A stretch of DNA of 44,389 bases from Streptomyces soli (lineage in GTDB: Bacteria; Actinomycetota; Actinomycetes; Streptomycetales; Streptomycetaceae), in contig NZ_RJVR01000270.1 of assembly GCF_003999195.1 (NCBI RefSeq), positions 1-44,389 on the forward strand, read 5' to 3'. Under the pieces are notes generated by a model. That model had not been told where the DNA came from. It was given only the letters and a program-made list of their open reading frames with translations, and did no database searches. The position numbers and the translations under genes are program-made. Shown here piece by piece: positions 14,871 to 22,062 of this stretch. How positions within the stretch are numbered: position 1 is the stretch's first letter; the number at the start of each line of letters is the position of its first letter.

Positions 14871-15128
14871 ATGACTACGAGCCGCGACAGACGTCCGAAG
14901 TGGCGCAGCGCCGCAATCGCGGGGCTGCTGGCCGCAGGAGGACTGGCGGGAGTGCCCGCCGCGCACGCGGCCACCGCGCACGCGGAAAGTCCCGTCGTGT
15001 CCAGTTCACTGGTCACCGGTGTCACCGAGTCCGTCGTTCGAATTTCGCAGCCCTCGGTGGGCGCGCGTGAATCACCCCTCGCTGTGGGTTGGTTGATCCT
15101 CGCGAGTCGCCGTTTCGATGTGGCATGA
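14871..15128 (+). CDS. Short ORF with signal peptide, probably a remnant
   Basis: The frame encodes 85 residues. The first 38 form a convincing Sec signal peptide (basic MTTSRDRRPKWR, hydrophobic AAIAGLLAAGGLAGVPAAHA), but the rest (ESPVVSSSLVTGVTESVVRI...) matches no domain I recognise. Its third-codon-position GC drops clearly after about residue 40, unlike real genes here. A terminator hairpin follows the stop by 2 bases. The best reading is the N-terminal end of a secreted protein whose body was deleted, or a very short exported peptide. The ATG lacks a clear ribosome site. Confidence 0.4.
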   Translation: MTTSRDRRPKWRSAAIAGLLAAGGLAGVPAAHAATAHAESPVVSSSLVTGVTESVVRISQPSVGARESPLAVGWLILASRRFDVA

Positions 15129-15130
15129 CA

Positions 15131-15165
15131 ACGGCCCCACCCGCCCTGAGGGCGAATGGGGCCGT
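15131..15165. terminator. Bidirectional hairpin terminator
   Basis: ACGGCCCCA (15131-15139) pairs with TGGGGCCGT (15157-15165). It lies between the converging signal-peptide ORF and the DUF5302 gene, 11 bases from the stop of the latter, and can end both messages. Confidence 0.65.
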
Positions 15166-15175
15166 GAACCGGTCG

Positions 15176-15433
15176 TCAGCCGCTCTTGCGGCGGAATTCG
15201 CGCTGGCCGCCGGCCCGCCCGTGAGCGCCGTGGATCTTGTTGTGGTCCTGCCCCCCGGATCCACTGCCGCCCGCCGCGTTCTGGTTGCGTTTGCGCTCCA
15301 GGGCCTCCCTGAACTTGCGCTTGACGTCGTCCTCCTCCGGCGCCTCGGCCGCCGCCTCCTCGACCTCGGGCACCTCGCGCGTCTGGTCCGAAGCTTCCGC
15401 TTCCATGGCCGCCTCCTGGTCTGGGTGAGTCAT
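15176..15433 (-). CDS. DUF5302 domain protein
   Basis: An 85-residue hydrophilic protein. The first 40 residues are acidic ([20 protein letters not shown], then [14 protein letters not shown]), and the second half carries the DUF5302 core [13 protein letters not shown] and the tail KIHGAHG...REFRRKSG. The family is small, widespread in Streptomyces and of unknown function. The charge split (acidic front, basic tail) and lack of hydrophobic core suggest an unstructured or partner-bound protein. The start at 15433 gives the length usual for the family; upstream in-frame residues to 15634 read through the promoter of the acetamidase gene and are not used. Confidence 0.8.
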   Translation of the reverse strand: MTHPDQEAAMEAEASDQTREVPEVEEAAAEAPEEDDVKRKFREALERKRNQNAAGGSGSGGQDHNKIHGAHGRAGGQREFRRKSG

Positions 15434-15515
15434 AGGGACAGCCTCGCACGTCCATGGGCCGGTCAGAAACGTCATGGGGCGCTCAGCGGGTCCGCCGATG
15501 GGGTAAGCACGACGC

Positions 15516-16541
15516 ATGAGCGACGACCCCAGGATCATCACGGTAAGGCCAGAGGCGGGCGAGTACGCCTGGACATTCGGCGGCGCGCCGCCGGTGGCGC
15601 GGATCGCGCCCGGCACGGTGCTCGACCTCTTCACCGAGGACTGCTTCGCGGGCCGGGTGCGGTCGGTGAACGACCTGGTGTCGGAGGTGTGCGAGTTCCC
15701 GTTCCTGAATCCGCAGACCGGGCCCTTCTACGTAGAGGGGGCCGAGCCCGGCGACACGGTCGCGGTGCACTTCGTGTCGATCGAGCCCGCCCGGGACTGG
15801 GCGGCGTCCACCACCGTGCCGCTGTTCGGCGCGCTGACGTCGACCCATGCGACGGCAACGCTGCAGCCGCCGCTCCCCGAGCTGGTGTGGATGTGGCAGC
15901 TGGACCGGGAGCGGCGCACCTGCGAATTCGCCGCCCGCGACAGCGACATCCGCATCGAACTGCCGATGGACCCGATGCACGGCACCGTCGGGGTTGCCCC
16001 GGCCAACCTGGAGGTGCGCTCGGCGCTGGTGCCCGACGCGCACGGCGGCAACATGGACACGCCCGAGATGCGGGCCGGCGTCACCTGCTACCTGGGCGTC
16101 AACGTGGAGGGCGCCCTGCTCAGCCTCGGCGACGGGCACGCCCGGCAGGGCGAGGGCGAGACCTGCGGGGTCGCGGTCGAGTGCGCCATGAACACGGTAG
16201 TGGTCGTCGAGCTGCTCAAGGGTCTCGCCACGCCGTGGCCCCGGCTGGAATCGGACACGTACATCATGTCGACGGGCTCCGCGCGGCCGCTGGAGGACGC
16301 CTTCCGGATCGCCCAGCTCGACCTGGTGCGGTGGCTGGCGAGCGACTACGGGCTGTCGGAGATGGACGCGTACCAACTGGTCTCGCAGGGCGTCGAGTCG
16401 CCGCTGGCCAATGTCTGCGACACCAACTACACAGCGCTCGCGAAGTTCCGCAAGGCATGGCTTCCGCCGGGCATTCCCTACCGGGGGTTGCACGCCCAAC
16501 TCCGTGAAGTGGCGGCCGGTTTGCCCGTTGCCAGGCCCTAA
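15516..16541 (+). CDS. Acetamidase/formamidase family protein
   Basis: A 341-residue protein of the FmdA_AmdA family, cytosolic enzymes that hydrolyse formamide, acetamide or related short amides to ammonia and the acid. Family hallmarks are the early [13 protein letters not shown] segment, the [21 protein letters not shown] strand pair, [12 protein letters not shown] and the central [19 protein letters not shown], which holds active-site residues. The length is near that of many actinobacterial members (300-400). The start [13 protein letters not shown] lies after a weak purine-rich site. It stands alone: the DUF5302 gene is divergent and the next gene is a secreted protein with its own signals. 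The precise substrate cannot be read from the sequence. Confidence 0.88.
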   Translation: MSDDPRIITVRPEAGEYAWTFGGAPPVARIAPGTVLDLFTEDCFAGRVRSVNDLVSEVCEFPFLNPQTGPFYVEGAEPGDTVAVHFVSIEPARDWAASTTVPLFGALTSTHATATLQPPLPELVWMWQLDRERRTCEFAARDSDIRIELPMDPMHGTVGVAPANLEVRSALVPDAHGGNMDTPEMRAGVTCYLGVNVEGALLSLGDGHARQGEGETCGVAVECAMNTVVVVELLKGLATPWPRLESDTYIMSTGSARPLEDAFRIAQLDLVRWLASDYGLSEMDAYQLVSQGVESPLANVCDTNYTALAKFRKAWLPPGIPYRGLHAQLREVAAGLPVARP

Positions 16542-16657
16542 TATTGCCATGTACCGTTCAACAGCTTGTCATCGCACGGTGGACTGACAGAAAGTCTACG
16601 CGCGCAGAATCGGCGCCCGCACCGCCTCTTTCCACCCCCCACTTGGAGGTATGTCGG

Positions 16658-18115
16658 ATGCTCGGATCCACAAGGTCCAGCGGCAGATACGCCCGTCTCA
16701 CCGGCGCGGCAGCAGTGCTCGGCGTCCTGGTCGCCGGCACCGCGGCCGTCCAGGCCGCCACCCCCACGACCGCCGCCGCGGCGACCACGCACCGCGTGCT
16801 CTTCGACAACGCCCATGCCGAAACGGCCGGCAACGCCGACTGGATCATCTCCACCAGTCAGCCCGACCCGCTCGGCCAGAACTCCTCGCCCTCCTCGGAG
16901 ACCTCCTGGACCGGTGCCATCTCCTCGTGGGGCGTGGCCCTGCAGAAGACCGGCAACTACAGCCTGAAGACGCTGCCTTCGGGAAGCTCGATCACCTACG
17001 GCACCTCCAGCGCCACCGACCTGTCGAACTTCGACACTTTCGTGCTGCCCGAGCCGAACGTCCTGCTCACCACGGCCGAGAAGACCGCCGTGATGAAGTT
17101 CGTGCAGAACGGCGGCGGGCTCTTCCTCGTCTCGGACCACACCGGGAGCGACCGCAACAACGACGGTTCCGACTCCCCCGTGATCATCAACGACCTGATG
17201 ACCAACAACAGTGTCGACAGCACCGACCCGTTCGGTTTCTCGGTCGACCTGCTCAACATCACCTCCGGTAACCCGGCGGCGATCAGCGACAGCACCAACC
17301 CCGTGCTCCATGGCTCCTTCGGGACGGTGACCAAGAGCCTGATCGCCAACGGCACCACCGCCACCCTTAAGCCGGCCGACAACTCCAGCGTCAAGGGACT
17401 GCTCTACCGCTCCGGCTACTCCGGCAACACCGGCGCCTTCTTCGCCACCAGCACCTTCGGCAGCGGCCGCGTCGCCTTCTGGGGCGACAGCTCCCCCATC
17501 GACGACGGCACCGGCCAGTCCGGCAACACCCTGTACGACGGCTGGAACGACACCAGCGCCACCAACGCCGTCCTCGCCCTCAACGCCACCGAATGGCTCG
17601 CGGGCGCCACGAGCAGCGGCGGAGGCGGCGGCTCCGGCACCTGCACCGCCGCCCAACTCCTCGGCAACCCCGGCTTCGAGTCCGGCGGCACCACCTGGAC
17701 CGCCTCCAGCGGCGTCATCACCAACTCCACCAGTGAGGCCGCCCGTACCGGCTCGTACAAGGCCTGGCTGGACGGCTACGGTTCCGCCACCACCGACACT
17801 CTCTCCCAGGCGGTGACCATCCCCTCCGGCTGCACCACGGCCGCCTTCAGCTTCTACCTCCACGTGGACACCGCCGAGACCTCGACCAGCACCGCCTACG
17901 ACACCCTCAAGGTCCAGGTCCTCAACAGCTCCGGCACCGTCCTGAGCACCCTCGCCACCTACTCCAACCTCAACGCCGCCACCGGCTACACCCAGCGCAC
18001 CTTCAGCCTCGCCGGCTACGCCGGCCAGACCGTCACCCTCAAGTTCACCGGCACCGAAGGGTCCTCCTTTCAGACGTCGTTCGTCCTCGACGACACGGCG
18101 CTCAACGTGAGCTAG
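16658..18115 (+). CDS. Secreted two-domain protein (GATase-like domain plus beta-sandwich)
   Basis: 485 residues. A signal peptide (basic MLGSTRSSGRYARLTG, hydrophobic AAAVLGVLVAGTAAVQA) is cleaved near residue 33. The first domain (about 40-315) begins HRVLFDNAHAETAGNADW and has alternating strands such as FDTFVLPEPN and NGGGLFLVSDHTG, like the glutamine-amidotransferase-like DUF4350/ThuA folds. A glycine linker (SSGGGGGSG, about 317-325) joins it to a C-terminal beta-sandwich opening LLGNPGFESGGTTWTAS. That domain is often appended to exported Streptomyces peptidases and glycosidases and may bind carbohydrate. The start at 16658 is fixed by GGAGG 8 bases upstream; an ATG at 16651 is in another frame. 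A strong terminator follows the stop. The enzymatic function is unknown. Confidence 0.8.
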   Translation: MLGSTRSSGRYARLTGAAAVLGVLVAGTAAVQAATPTTAAAATTHRVLFDNAHAETAGNADWIISTSQPDPLGQNSSPSSETSWTGAISSWGVALQKTGNYSLKTLPSGSSITYGTSSATDLSNFDTFVLPEPNVLLTTAEKTAVMKFVQNGGGLFLVSDHTGSDRNNDGSDSPVIINDLMTNNSVDSTDPFGFSVDLLNITSGNPAAISDSTNPVLHGSFGTVTKSLIANGTTATLKPADNSSVKGLLYRSGYSGNTGAFFATSTFGSGRVAFWGDSSPIDDGTGQSGNTLYDGWNDTSATNAVLALNATEWLAGATSSGGGGGSGTCTAAQLLGNPGFESGGTTWTASSGVITNSTSEAARTGSYKAWLDGYGSATTDTLSQAVTIPSGCTTAAFSFYLHVDTAETSTSTAYDTLKVQVLNSSGTVLSTLATYSNLNAATGYTQRTFSLAGYAGQTVTLKFTGTEGSSFQTSFVLDDTALNVS

Positions 18116-18137
18116 GGCCTGTCGCGCAGCCGCACGC

Positions 18138-18168
18138 GGTGGGGTCTTCTCTGACAGAAGACCCCACC
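18138..18168 (+). terminator. Strong hairpin terminator
   Basis: GGTGGGGTCTTCT (18138-18150) and AGAAGACCCCACC (18156-18168) form a perfect 13-base stem with a 5-base loop, 22 bases after the stop of the secreted protein gene. It separates that gene from the PfkB kinase gene. Confidence 0.85.
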
Positions 18169-18207
18169 GGCCCCTAGCATGTGCGCGGGGTGGGAGCGGA
18201 GGTGGCT

Positions 18208-19122
18208 ATGACCACGCAACAGGAGCCGTCGTACGACGTGCTCGTCGTCGGTGGGTCAGGGGTCGACACGATCGTCAGGGTGGACGCGCTGCCGGTGCCG
18301 TTGGCCGATTCGGTGGGGGTGCCGCCGATCCGGGAGTGGGCGGGTCACACCGGCGGGAATGTCGCGCTGGGCAGCCGGGCGCTCGGCGGGACGGTGAAGT
18401 TCCTGGACTTCATCGGCGAGGACTGGATCGGCGCCATGGTGCGGGAGCGGCTGGCGAAGGCCGATGTCGACTTCGAGCCGCTGATCTCGGCGGCGGGCAC
18501 CCGGCGGTCGGTCAATCTCGTGGACGCCTCCGGGCACCGGATGTCGTTCTACGACGGCCGCGATCCGCTCGACCTGCGGATGCCGCGCGAGTTCTACCTG
18601 CCGCATCTGCGCCGCGCCCGCCATGTGCACCTGTCGATCACGCACTTCGCGCGCTTCCTGTACGACGACATCGAGGCACTCGGCATCCCGGTCTCGACCG
18701 ATCTTCACGACTGGGACGGAACGGCCGACCATCACAAGGAGTTCGCGCTCCGCTCCGACCTGGTCTTCCTCAGCGCGGCCGCGGCCAAGGAGCGGATCGC
18801 CGGGGTGATGCGGAACATCCTGCGCGACGGCCGGGCCGAGGCGGTGATCGCCACGGCGGGGGCCGGAGGCTCGTATCTGCTGACCCGGGAAGGCGGCAGC
18901 ACACCGCGTCACATCCCGGCCGTGCCGCCGTCGGCGCCGGTGGTGGACTCCAACGGCGCGGGGGACGCCTTCGTGTCGGGCTTTCTGTACGGGCGGCGGA
19001 CCGGCCGGGGCCTGGAGGAGTGCGCCCGGCTGGGCGCGGTCGCGGGCGCGTACGCCTGCACGGGCGACGGGAGCACCGCGCTGATCAGCGCGGAGGCTCT
19101 CGACTCGGCTCAGCCCTTGTAG
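18208..19122 (+). CDS. PfkB family carbohydrate kinase
   Basis: A 304-residue ribokinase-fold sugar or nucleoside kinase. The first PfkB signature is GHTGGNVALGSRALGG (about residues 46-61). The second, SNGAGDAFVSGF (248-259), holds the anion hole and the catalytic Asp253. These enzymes move a phosphate from ATP to a sugar hydroxyl; the sugar cannot be predicted here. The ATG at 18208 has GGAGG 8 bases upstream, and a GTG at 18181 is possible but has no better site. The last residues, SAQPL, and the stop lie inside a tandem 16-base duplication that copies the end of the converging methyltransferase relic, so the extreme C-terminus may be recent. Confidence 0.88.
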   Translation: MTTQQEPSYDVLVVGGSGVDTIVRVDALPVPLADSVGVPPIREWAGHTGGNVALGSRALGGTVKFLDFIGEDWIGAMVRERLAKADVDFEPLISAAGTRRSVNLVDASGHRMSFYDGRDPLDLRMPREFYLPHLRRARHVHLSITHFARFLYDDIEALGIPVSTDLHDWDGTADHHKEFALRSDLVFLSAAAAKERIAGVMRNILRDGRAEAVIATAGAGGSYLLTREGGSTPRHIPAVPPSAPVVDSNGAGDAFVSGFLYGRRTGRGLEECARLGAVAGAYACTGDGSTALISAEALDSAQPL

Positions 19123-19139
19123 CGCTCAGCCCTTGTAGC
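19108..19139. repeat. Perfect tandem duplication of 16 bases at two converging gene ends
   Basis: GCTCAGCCCTTGTAGC occurs twice in a row (19108-19123 and 19124-19139). Copy 1 supplies the stop of the PfkB gene. Copy 2 supplies the final Tyr-Lys-Gly and stop of the methyltransferase relic on the other strand. Confidence 0.9.
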
Positions 19140-19466
19140 CCACGCCGCCGTAGAAGCCGATCCTGCGCAGGTCCTCGGGGTCTGGCAGCGGGCCGTCCGA
19201 GCGCCACAGCGGCACCTGGACCAGACCGGGCTCCAGGAGGTCGAAGCCGTCGAAGAACGGCAGGATGCCGGCGTGGGTCGGACGTTCATGGTGGGACGGA
19301 TCTCGGGGATGAGCTCGATGACCCGGTCGGCGGCCGCGCGGTCGACCTCGTAGTTGTCCCGGCCGCCGAGGAAGTAGTCGTACAACCGGGCGGCATGGGG
19401 CTTGCTGGTGTCGATCCGTTCGGCCGGCAGGCCGTTGCCGTCGTCGCTCAGACCGTACTCCGTATC
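19126..19466 (-). pseudogene. DUF574 (PF04672) SAM-dependent methyltransferase, internally deleted
   Basis: The reverse strand reads the usual front of this family, GLPAERIDTSKPHAARLYDY then FLGGRDNYEVDRAAADR and IPEIRPTM. It then jumps with a frame change to the usual end, HAGILPFFDGFDLLEPGLVQ then VPLWRSDGPLP and FYGGVGYKG with a stop at 19126. About 170 of some 270 residues, including the SAM-binding core, are gone; the joint is near 19270-19280. No in-frame ATG or GTG precedes the first residues after the DUF397 stop at 19471, so the start is lost too. Members of this family commonly accompany XRE-DUF397 modules, as here. It cannot be active. Confidence 0.8.
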
Positions 19467-19470
19467 GGGG

Positions 19471-19722
19471 TCAGGAGAGCAGGAAGTCGGCTTCGCCGGC
19501 CTTGGCGCCCTGGATGAAGGTGGTGATCTCGTGGTTGGTGTAGATCAGGGCGGGGCCGTCCGGGTCGGTGGACTGCCGGAGCGCCACCCGGCCGTCGTTG
19601 AGCTTCATGGCCTCGACGCAGGATCCGCCGTTGCCGCCGCTCCAGGGCTTGGTCCAGCCCTCACTGCCCAGGTCCTTGGCGGGCATGCCGTTGTAGATCT
19701 GCTTGTTCGTCTTCATGCTCAT
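19471..19722 (-). CDS. DUF397 domain protein
   Basis: An 83-residue protein with the DUF397 core: WTKPWSGGNGGSCVEAMKLN, then VALRQSTDPDGPALIYTNHE and the aromatic/acidic end. DUF397 proteins are small acidic partners encoded beside XRE regulators throughout Streptomyces (the bldB/whiJ-type modules). Genetic data for that group suggest they control the DNA-binding partner. The start begins MSMKTNKQ; the first ATG is 3 bases from the stop of the regulator, so the two are an operon. The alternative start, two codons later, gives almost the same protein. A degraded methyltransferase follows. Confidence 0.9.
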   Translation of the reverse strand: MSMKTNKQIYNGMPAKDLGSEGWTKPWSGGNGGSCVEAMKLNDGRVALRQSTDPDGPALIYTNHEITTFIQGAKAGEADFLLS

Positions 19723-19725
19723 CGG

Positions 19726-20598
19726 TCATGTCTCCCCGTGGATCGCACCGAGGACTGCCTCGGTGCTCAGTGCCGGCGCGGCCTGCGCGCACATCCGGTC
19801 CAGCGCCTCGAGGAAAGCCGTGACGTCGTCGCGGTCGTCGAAGTACACCGCTCCGACGAGGCTCTCGGTGTAGACGACGTCAGGGAGTTCCTGGACCTGG
19901 AACCGGAAGATATGGAAGGGCCCGTACATCGCGGGATGCGGTCCCGCGCTGAAAGGCATGATCTGCAGTTGTACGTTCGGCAGTGCGCAGGCCTCGACCA
20001 GCTTGGCGATCTGGGCGCGCATGATGCCGGCGTCACCGATGGGTCTTCGCAGGACCGTTTCGTCAAGGACGACCCACAGCAGTGGCGCGTTCGGCCGGGT
20101 GAGCAGCGACTGGCGCTCCATGCGCAAGGCGACGCCGCGCTCCATCTCCTCGCAGGAGGCCTGCGGCCGGCCGGCCTTCAGCACCTCGCGGGCGTAGTCC
20201 TCGGTCTGCAGCAGCCCGGGTATGTAGTGCGGCTCGTACGCGCGGATGACGGCGGCCTCGCCCTCCAGGCTCACGAAGGCGCTGAACCACTCCGGCAGGA
20301 CGTCGCGGTAACGGTGCCACCACCCGGGCTGGTTGGCTTCGCGCGCGAGGGCGAGAAAGGCCTCGACCTCCTGGGGGGCGGTGACCCCGTAGGTCGTGAG
20401 CAGCTTCTCCACGTACGGGATCTTCAGGCCGACTTCGGCCTTCTCCATGCGTCGGATCGTGGCGTGGGTGACGTACAGGGTCTGCGCCGCCTGCTCGTAG
20501 GAGAGCCCGGCCTTCTCTCGCAGAACCTGGAGCCGCTTGCCGAGCACCACTCGCAGTACGGTGGGGGCACCACCGCCTGCCAGTCGCCCGTCCGTCAC
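19726..20598 (-). CDS. XRE-type regulator with DUF5753 domain
   Basis: 290 residues. An N-terminal XRE helix-turn-helix lies at about residues 18-70 (LGKRLQVLREKAGLSYEQAA, then THATIRRMEKAEVG), followed by a DUF5753 domain (about 90-280) with its typical YEPHYIPGLLQTEDYAR and FHIFRF segments. These proteins bind DNA next to their own gene and are modulated by a DUF397 partner, here encoded 3 bases downstream. The promoter region is shared with the divergent ATPase gene and contains a perfect TCTGTAA-type palindrome, a clear candidate for its own operator. The whole unit resembles the modules linked to development and antibiotic control. Confidence 0.92.
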   Translation of the reverse strand: MTDGRLAGGGAPTVLRVVLGKRLQVLREKAGLSYEQAAQTLYVTHATIRRMEKAEVGLKIPYVEKLLTTYGVTAPQEVEAFLALAREANQPGWWHRYRDVLPEWFSAFVSLEGEAAVIRAYEPHYIPGLLQTEDYAREVLKAGRPQASCEEMERGVALRMERQSLLTRPNAPLLWVVLDETVLRRPIGDAGIMRAQIAKLVEACALPNVQLQIMPFSAGPHPAMYGPFHIFRFQVQELPDVVYTESLVGAVYFDDRDDVTAFLEALDRMCAQAAPALSTEAVLGAIHGET

Positions 20599-20676
20599 GA
20601 CCCACTCCCTCCAACTGCCTTCACAGCACGGCAGTGTGTCATCCCATCAGCGCAAGGCACAGCTTGTCACATCGAT

Positions 20677-20691
20677 TCTGTAATTTACAGA
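20677..20691. promoter_or_regulatory. Perfect palindrome in the XRE / ATPase divergent promoter
   Basis: TCTGTAA-T-TTACAGA has 7-base arms and one central base, and is AT-rich in a GC-rich region. It lies 79 bases upstream of the XRE gene and about 44 bases upstream of the ATPase GTG at 20735, positioned to control both. The XRE-DUF5753 protein is the likely binder. Confidence 0.6.
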
Positions 20692-20734
20692 TCGCATCTT
20701 GCCAAAGCTTGAACATGGCCCGCATAGTTGCGGA

Positions 20735-21172
20735 GTGGCTGCTTCCCAAGACGCTCTCCGGTTAGAGCGCCGCGGCGTCCTCGACGCCGCCTGCCAGGAC
20801 TCCTTCCGGCTGTTCGCCGTTGGCTCCTCCGTCGCGGAGGCGCGGCGGCGCGTGCGGACACGGCTGCGGGAGTGGGGCGTCGCCGACGAGGTGCGCGACG
20901 ACACCGAGATGGTGGTCTCCGAGCTGTTCACCAATGCCGTACGCCACACCACCAGCGAGCGCATCACCTGCGGACTGAGCTTCACGCGCGGCATCGTACG
21001 CGTCGAAGTCACCGACCAGGGAAGCTTTTTGACGGAGCCTCAGCAGCGCGCGCCCAGGGTCGACGAGGAAGGCGGCCGCGGGCTGCTGCTGGTCGGGGCA
21101 CTCTCCGCCTCCTGGGGCGTGTACCCCGGCGAGTCCGGCCGGGGCCGTACGGTGTGGGCCGAGCTGTCCTGA
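20735..21172 (+). CDS. ATP-binding anti-sigma-factor-like protein (HATPase_c_2)
   Basis: A protein of about 145 residues with the RsbW/SpoIIAB-like GHKL ATPase fold. The N-box is MVVSELFTNAVRHTTS, the G1 region reads VTDQGSF, and the G2 box EEGGRGLLLVGALSASWGV lies near the end. Such proteins phosphorylate anti-anti-sigma partners or bind sigma factors, and in Streptomyces many accompany XRE-DUF397 modules. Start choice is uncertain: TTG at 20699 adds 12 residues and sits next to the palindrome without a ribosome site, whereas GTG at 20735 matches the usual family start shortly before LRLERRG. No partner sigma or anti-anti-sigma gene is adjacent. It ends 16 bases from the converging SGNH hydrolase. 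Confidence 0.85.
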   Translation: MAASQDALRLERRGVLDAACQDSFRLFAVGSSVAEARRRVRTRLREWGVADEVRDDTEMVVSELFTNAVRHTTSERITCGLSFTRGIVRVEVTDQGSFLTEPQQRAPRVDEEGGRGLLLVGALSASWGVYPGESGRGRTVWAELS

Positions 21173-21188
21173 TCCCACCGGGCAGCAC

Positions 21189-21983
21189 CTAGTCCAGCGG
21201 CAGCAGATCCGGGCGCTTGGGCTCCACGTGGTCACCGGAGGACACACCGCGCAGCCGCCGCCCGATCCACGGTACGAGATACTCACGCGCCCACTGGATG
21301 TTGTCCCGACGAACCGCACCGGGGGCCCGCACCGGCTCCGGCGGCCAGGACTGGTCGGGGTCGGCGGGGACGTCCAGGCCGAGCACCTGGCCCGCGCGCA
21401 GAGCGACGCGGGTGTGGCCCTCGGGTGACAGGTGGAGGCGGTCGGCGTCCCAGGCGCGGCGGTCCTGGACCGAGCGCAGGGACCACAGGTCGAGCACCGG
21501 GCAGTTGTACCGGTCGGCGATGGCCCGCACATGCACGCTGTACGTGGCGATCTTGCCGCGCAGCAGGCCGAGCACCGGGGTGCCCCGGGTGTCGAAGCCG
21601 GTGGTGACCAGCACCGTGCCGACGGCGGAGCTGAGGTCGGCGACGGCTGCCTCGAAGCGTTCGGCGACGGCGTCGGGGTCGCTGCCCGGCCGCAGGATGT
21701 CGTTGCCGCCGGCGCAGAAGGTCACCAGGTCCGGAGCGAGCTCCCGGGCGCGCGGGACCTGCTCCGCGATGATCTGGTCGAGGAGCCGGCCCCGTACGGC
21801 GAGGTTGGCGTAGCGGAAGTCGTGCTCGGGCCTGCGGTCGGACAGCAGCACCGCCAGCCGGTCCGCCCAGCCCACGAACGCGCCGTCGGGACCGGGGTCG
21901 CCAACGCCCTCGGTGAAGCTGTCCCCGATCGCCGCGTACGACCCGATAGTGCCTGTGTTGTGTCTCTTCGAATCGTCTGCCAC
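21189..21983 (-). CDS. SGNH/GDSL-type hydrolase
   Basis: A 264-residue esterase/lipase of the SGNH fold. Block I is YAAIGDSFTEGVGD (nucleophile Ser in GDSF, about residue 22), block II has the glycine in NLAVRGRL, block III is FCAGGNDIL (oxyanion Asn) and block V is DRLHLSPEGH (catalytic Asp and His). All four catalytic positions are present. No signal peptide is visible, so it should act in the cytoplasm on an ester of unknown identity. The GTG start at 21983 has AAGGA 9 bases upstream. A basic, proline-rich tail follows the domain. It converges on the ATPase gene and is not obviously in an operon. Confidence 0.9.
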   Translation of the reverse strand: MADDSKRHNTGTIGSYAAIGDSFTEGVGDPGPDGAFVGWADRLAVLLSDRRPEHDFRYANLAVRGRLLDQIIAEQVPRARELAPDLVTFCAGGNDILRPGSDPDAVAERFEAAVADLSSAVGTVLVTTGFDTRGTPVLGLLRGKIATYSVHVRAIADRYNCPVLDLWSLRSVQDRRAWDADRLHLSPEGHTRVALRAGQVLGLDVPADPDQSWPPEPVRAPGAVRRDNIQWAREYLVPWIGRRLRGVSSGDHVEPKRPDLLPLD

Positions 21984-22062
21984 AGCAGCACATCCTTCAC
22001 CTCGTCAAGTGACCTACGCCACCGTAACCAAGGGTTGACGTACCGTGATCTATCCCACTCGG

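Noticed and set aside
16651..17271. ATG at 16651 as a start of a different gene
   Set aside because: This frame is arginine/proline-rich without domains; the frame from 16658 has a signal peptide and correctly spaced GGAGG.
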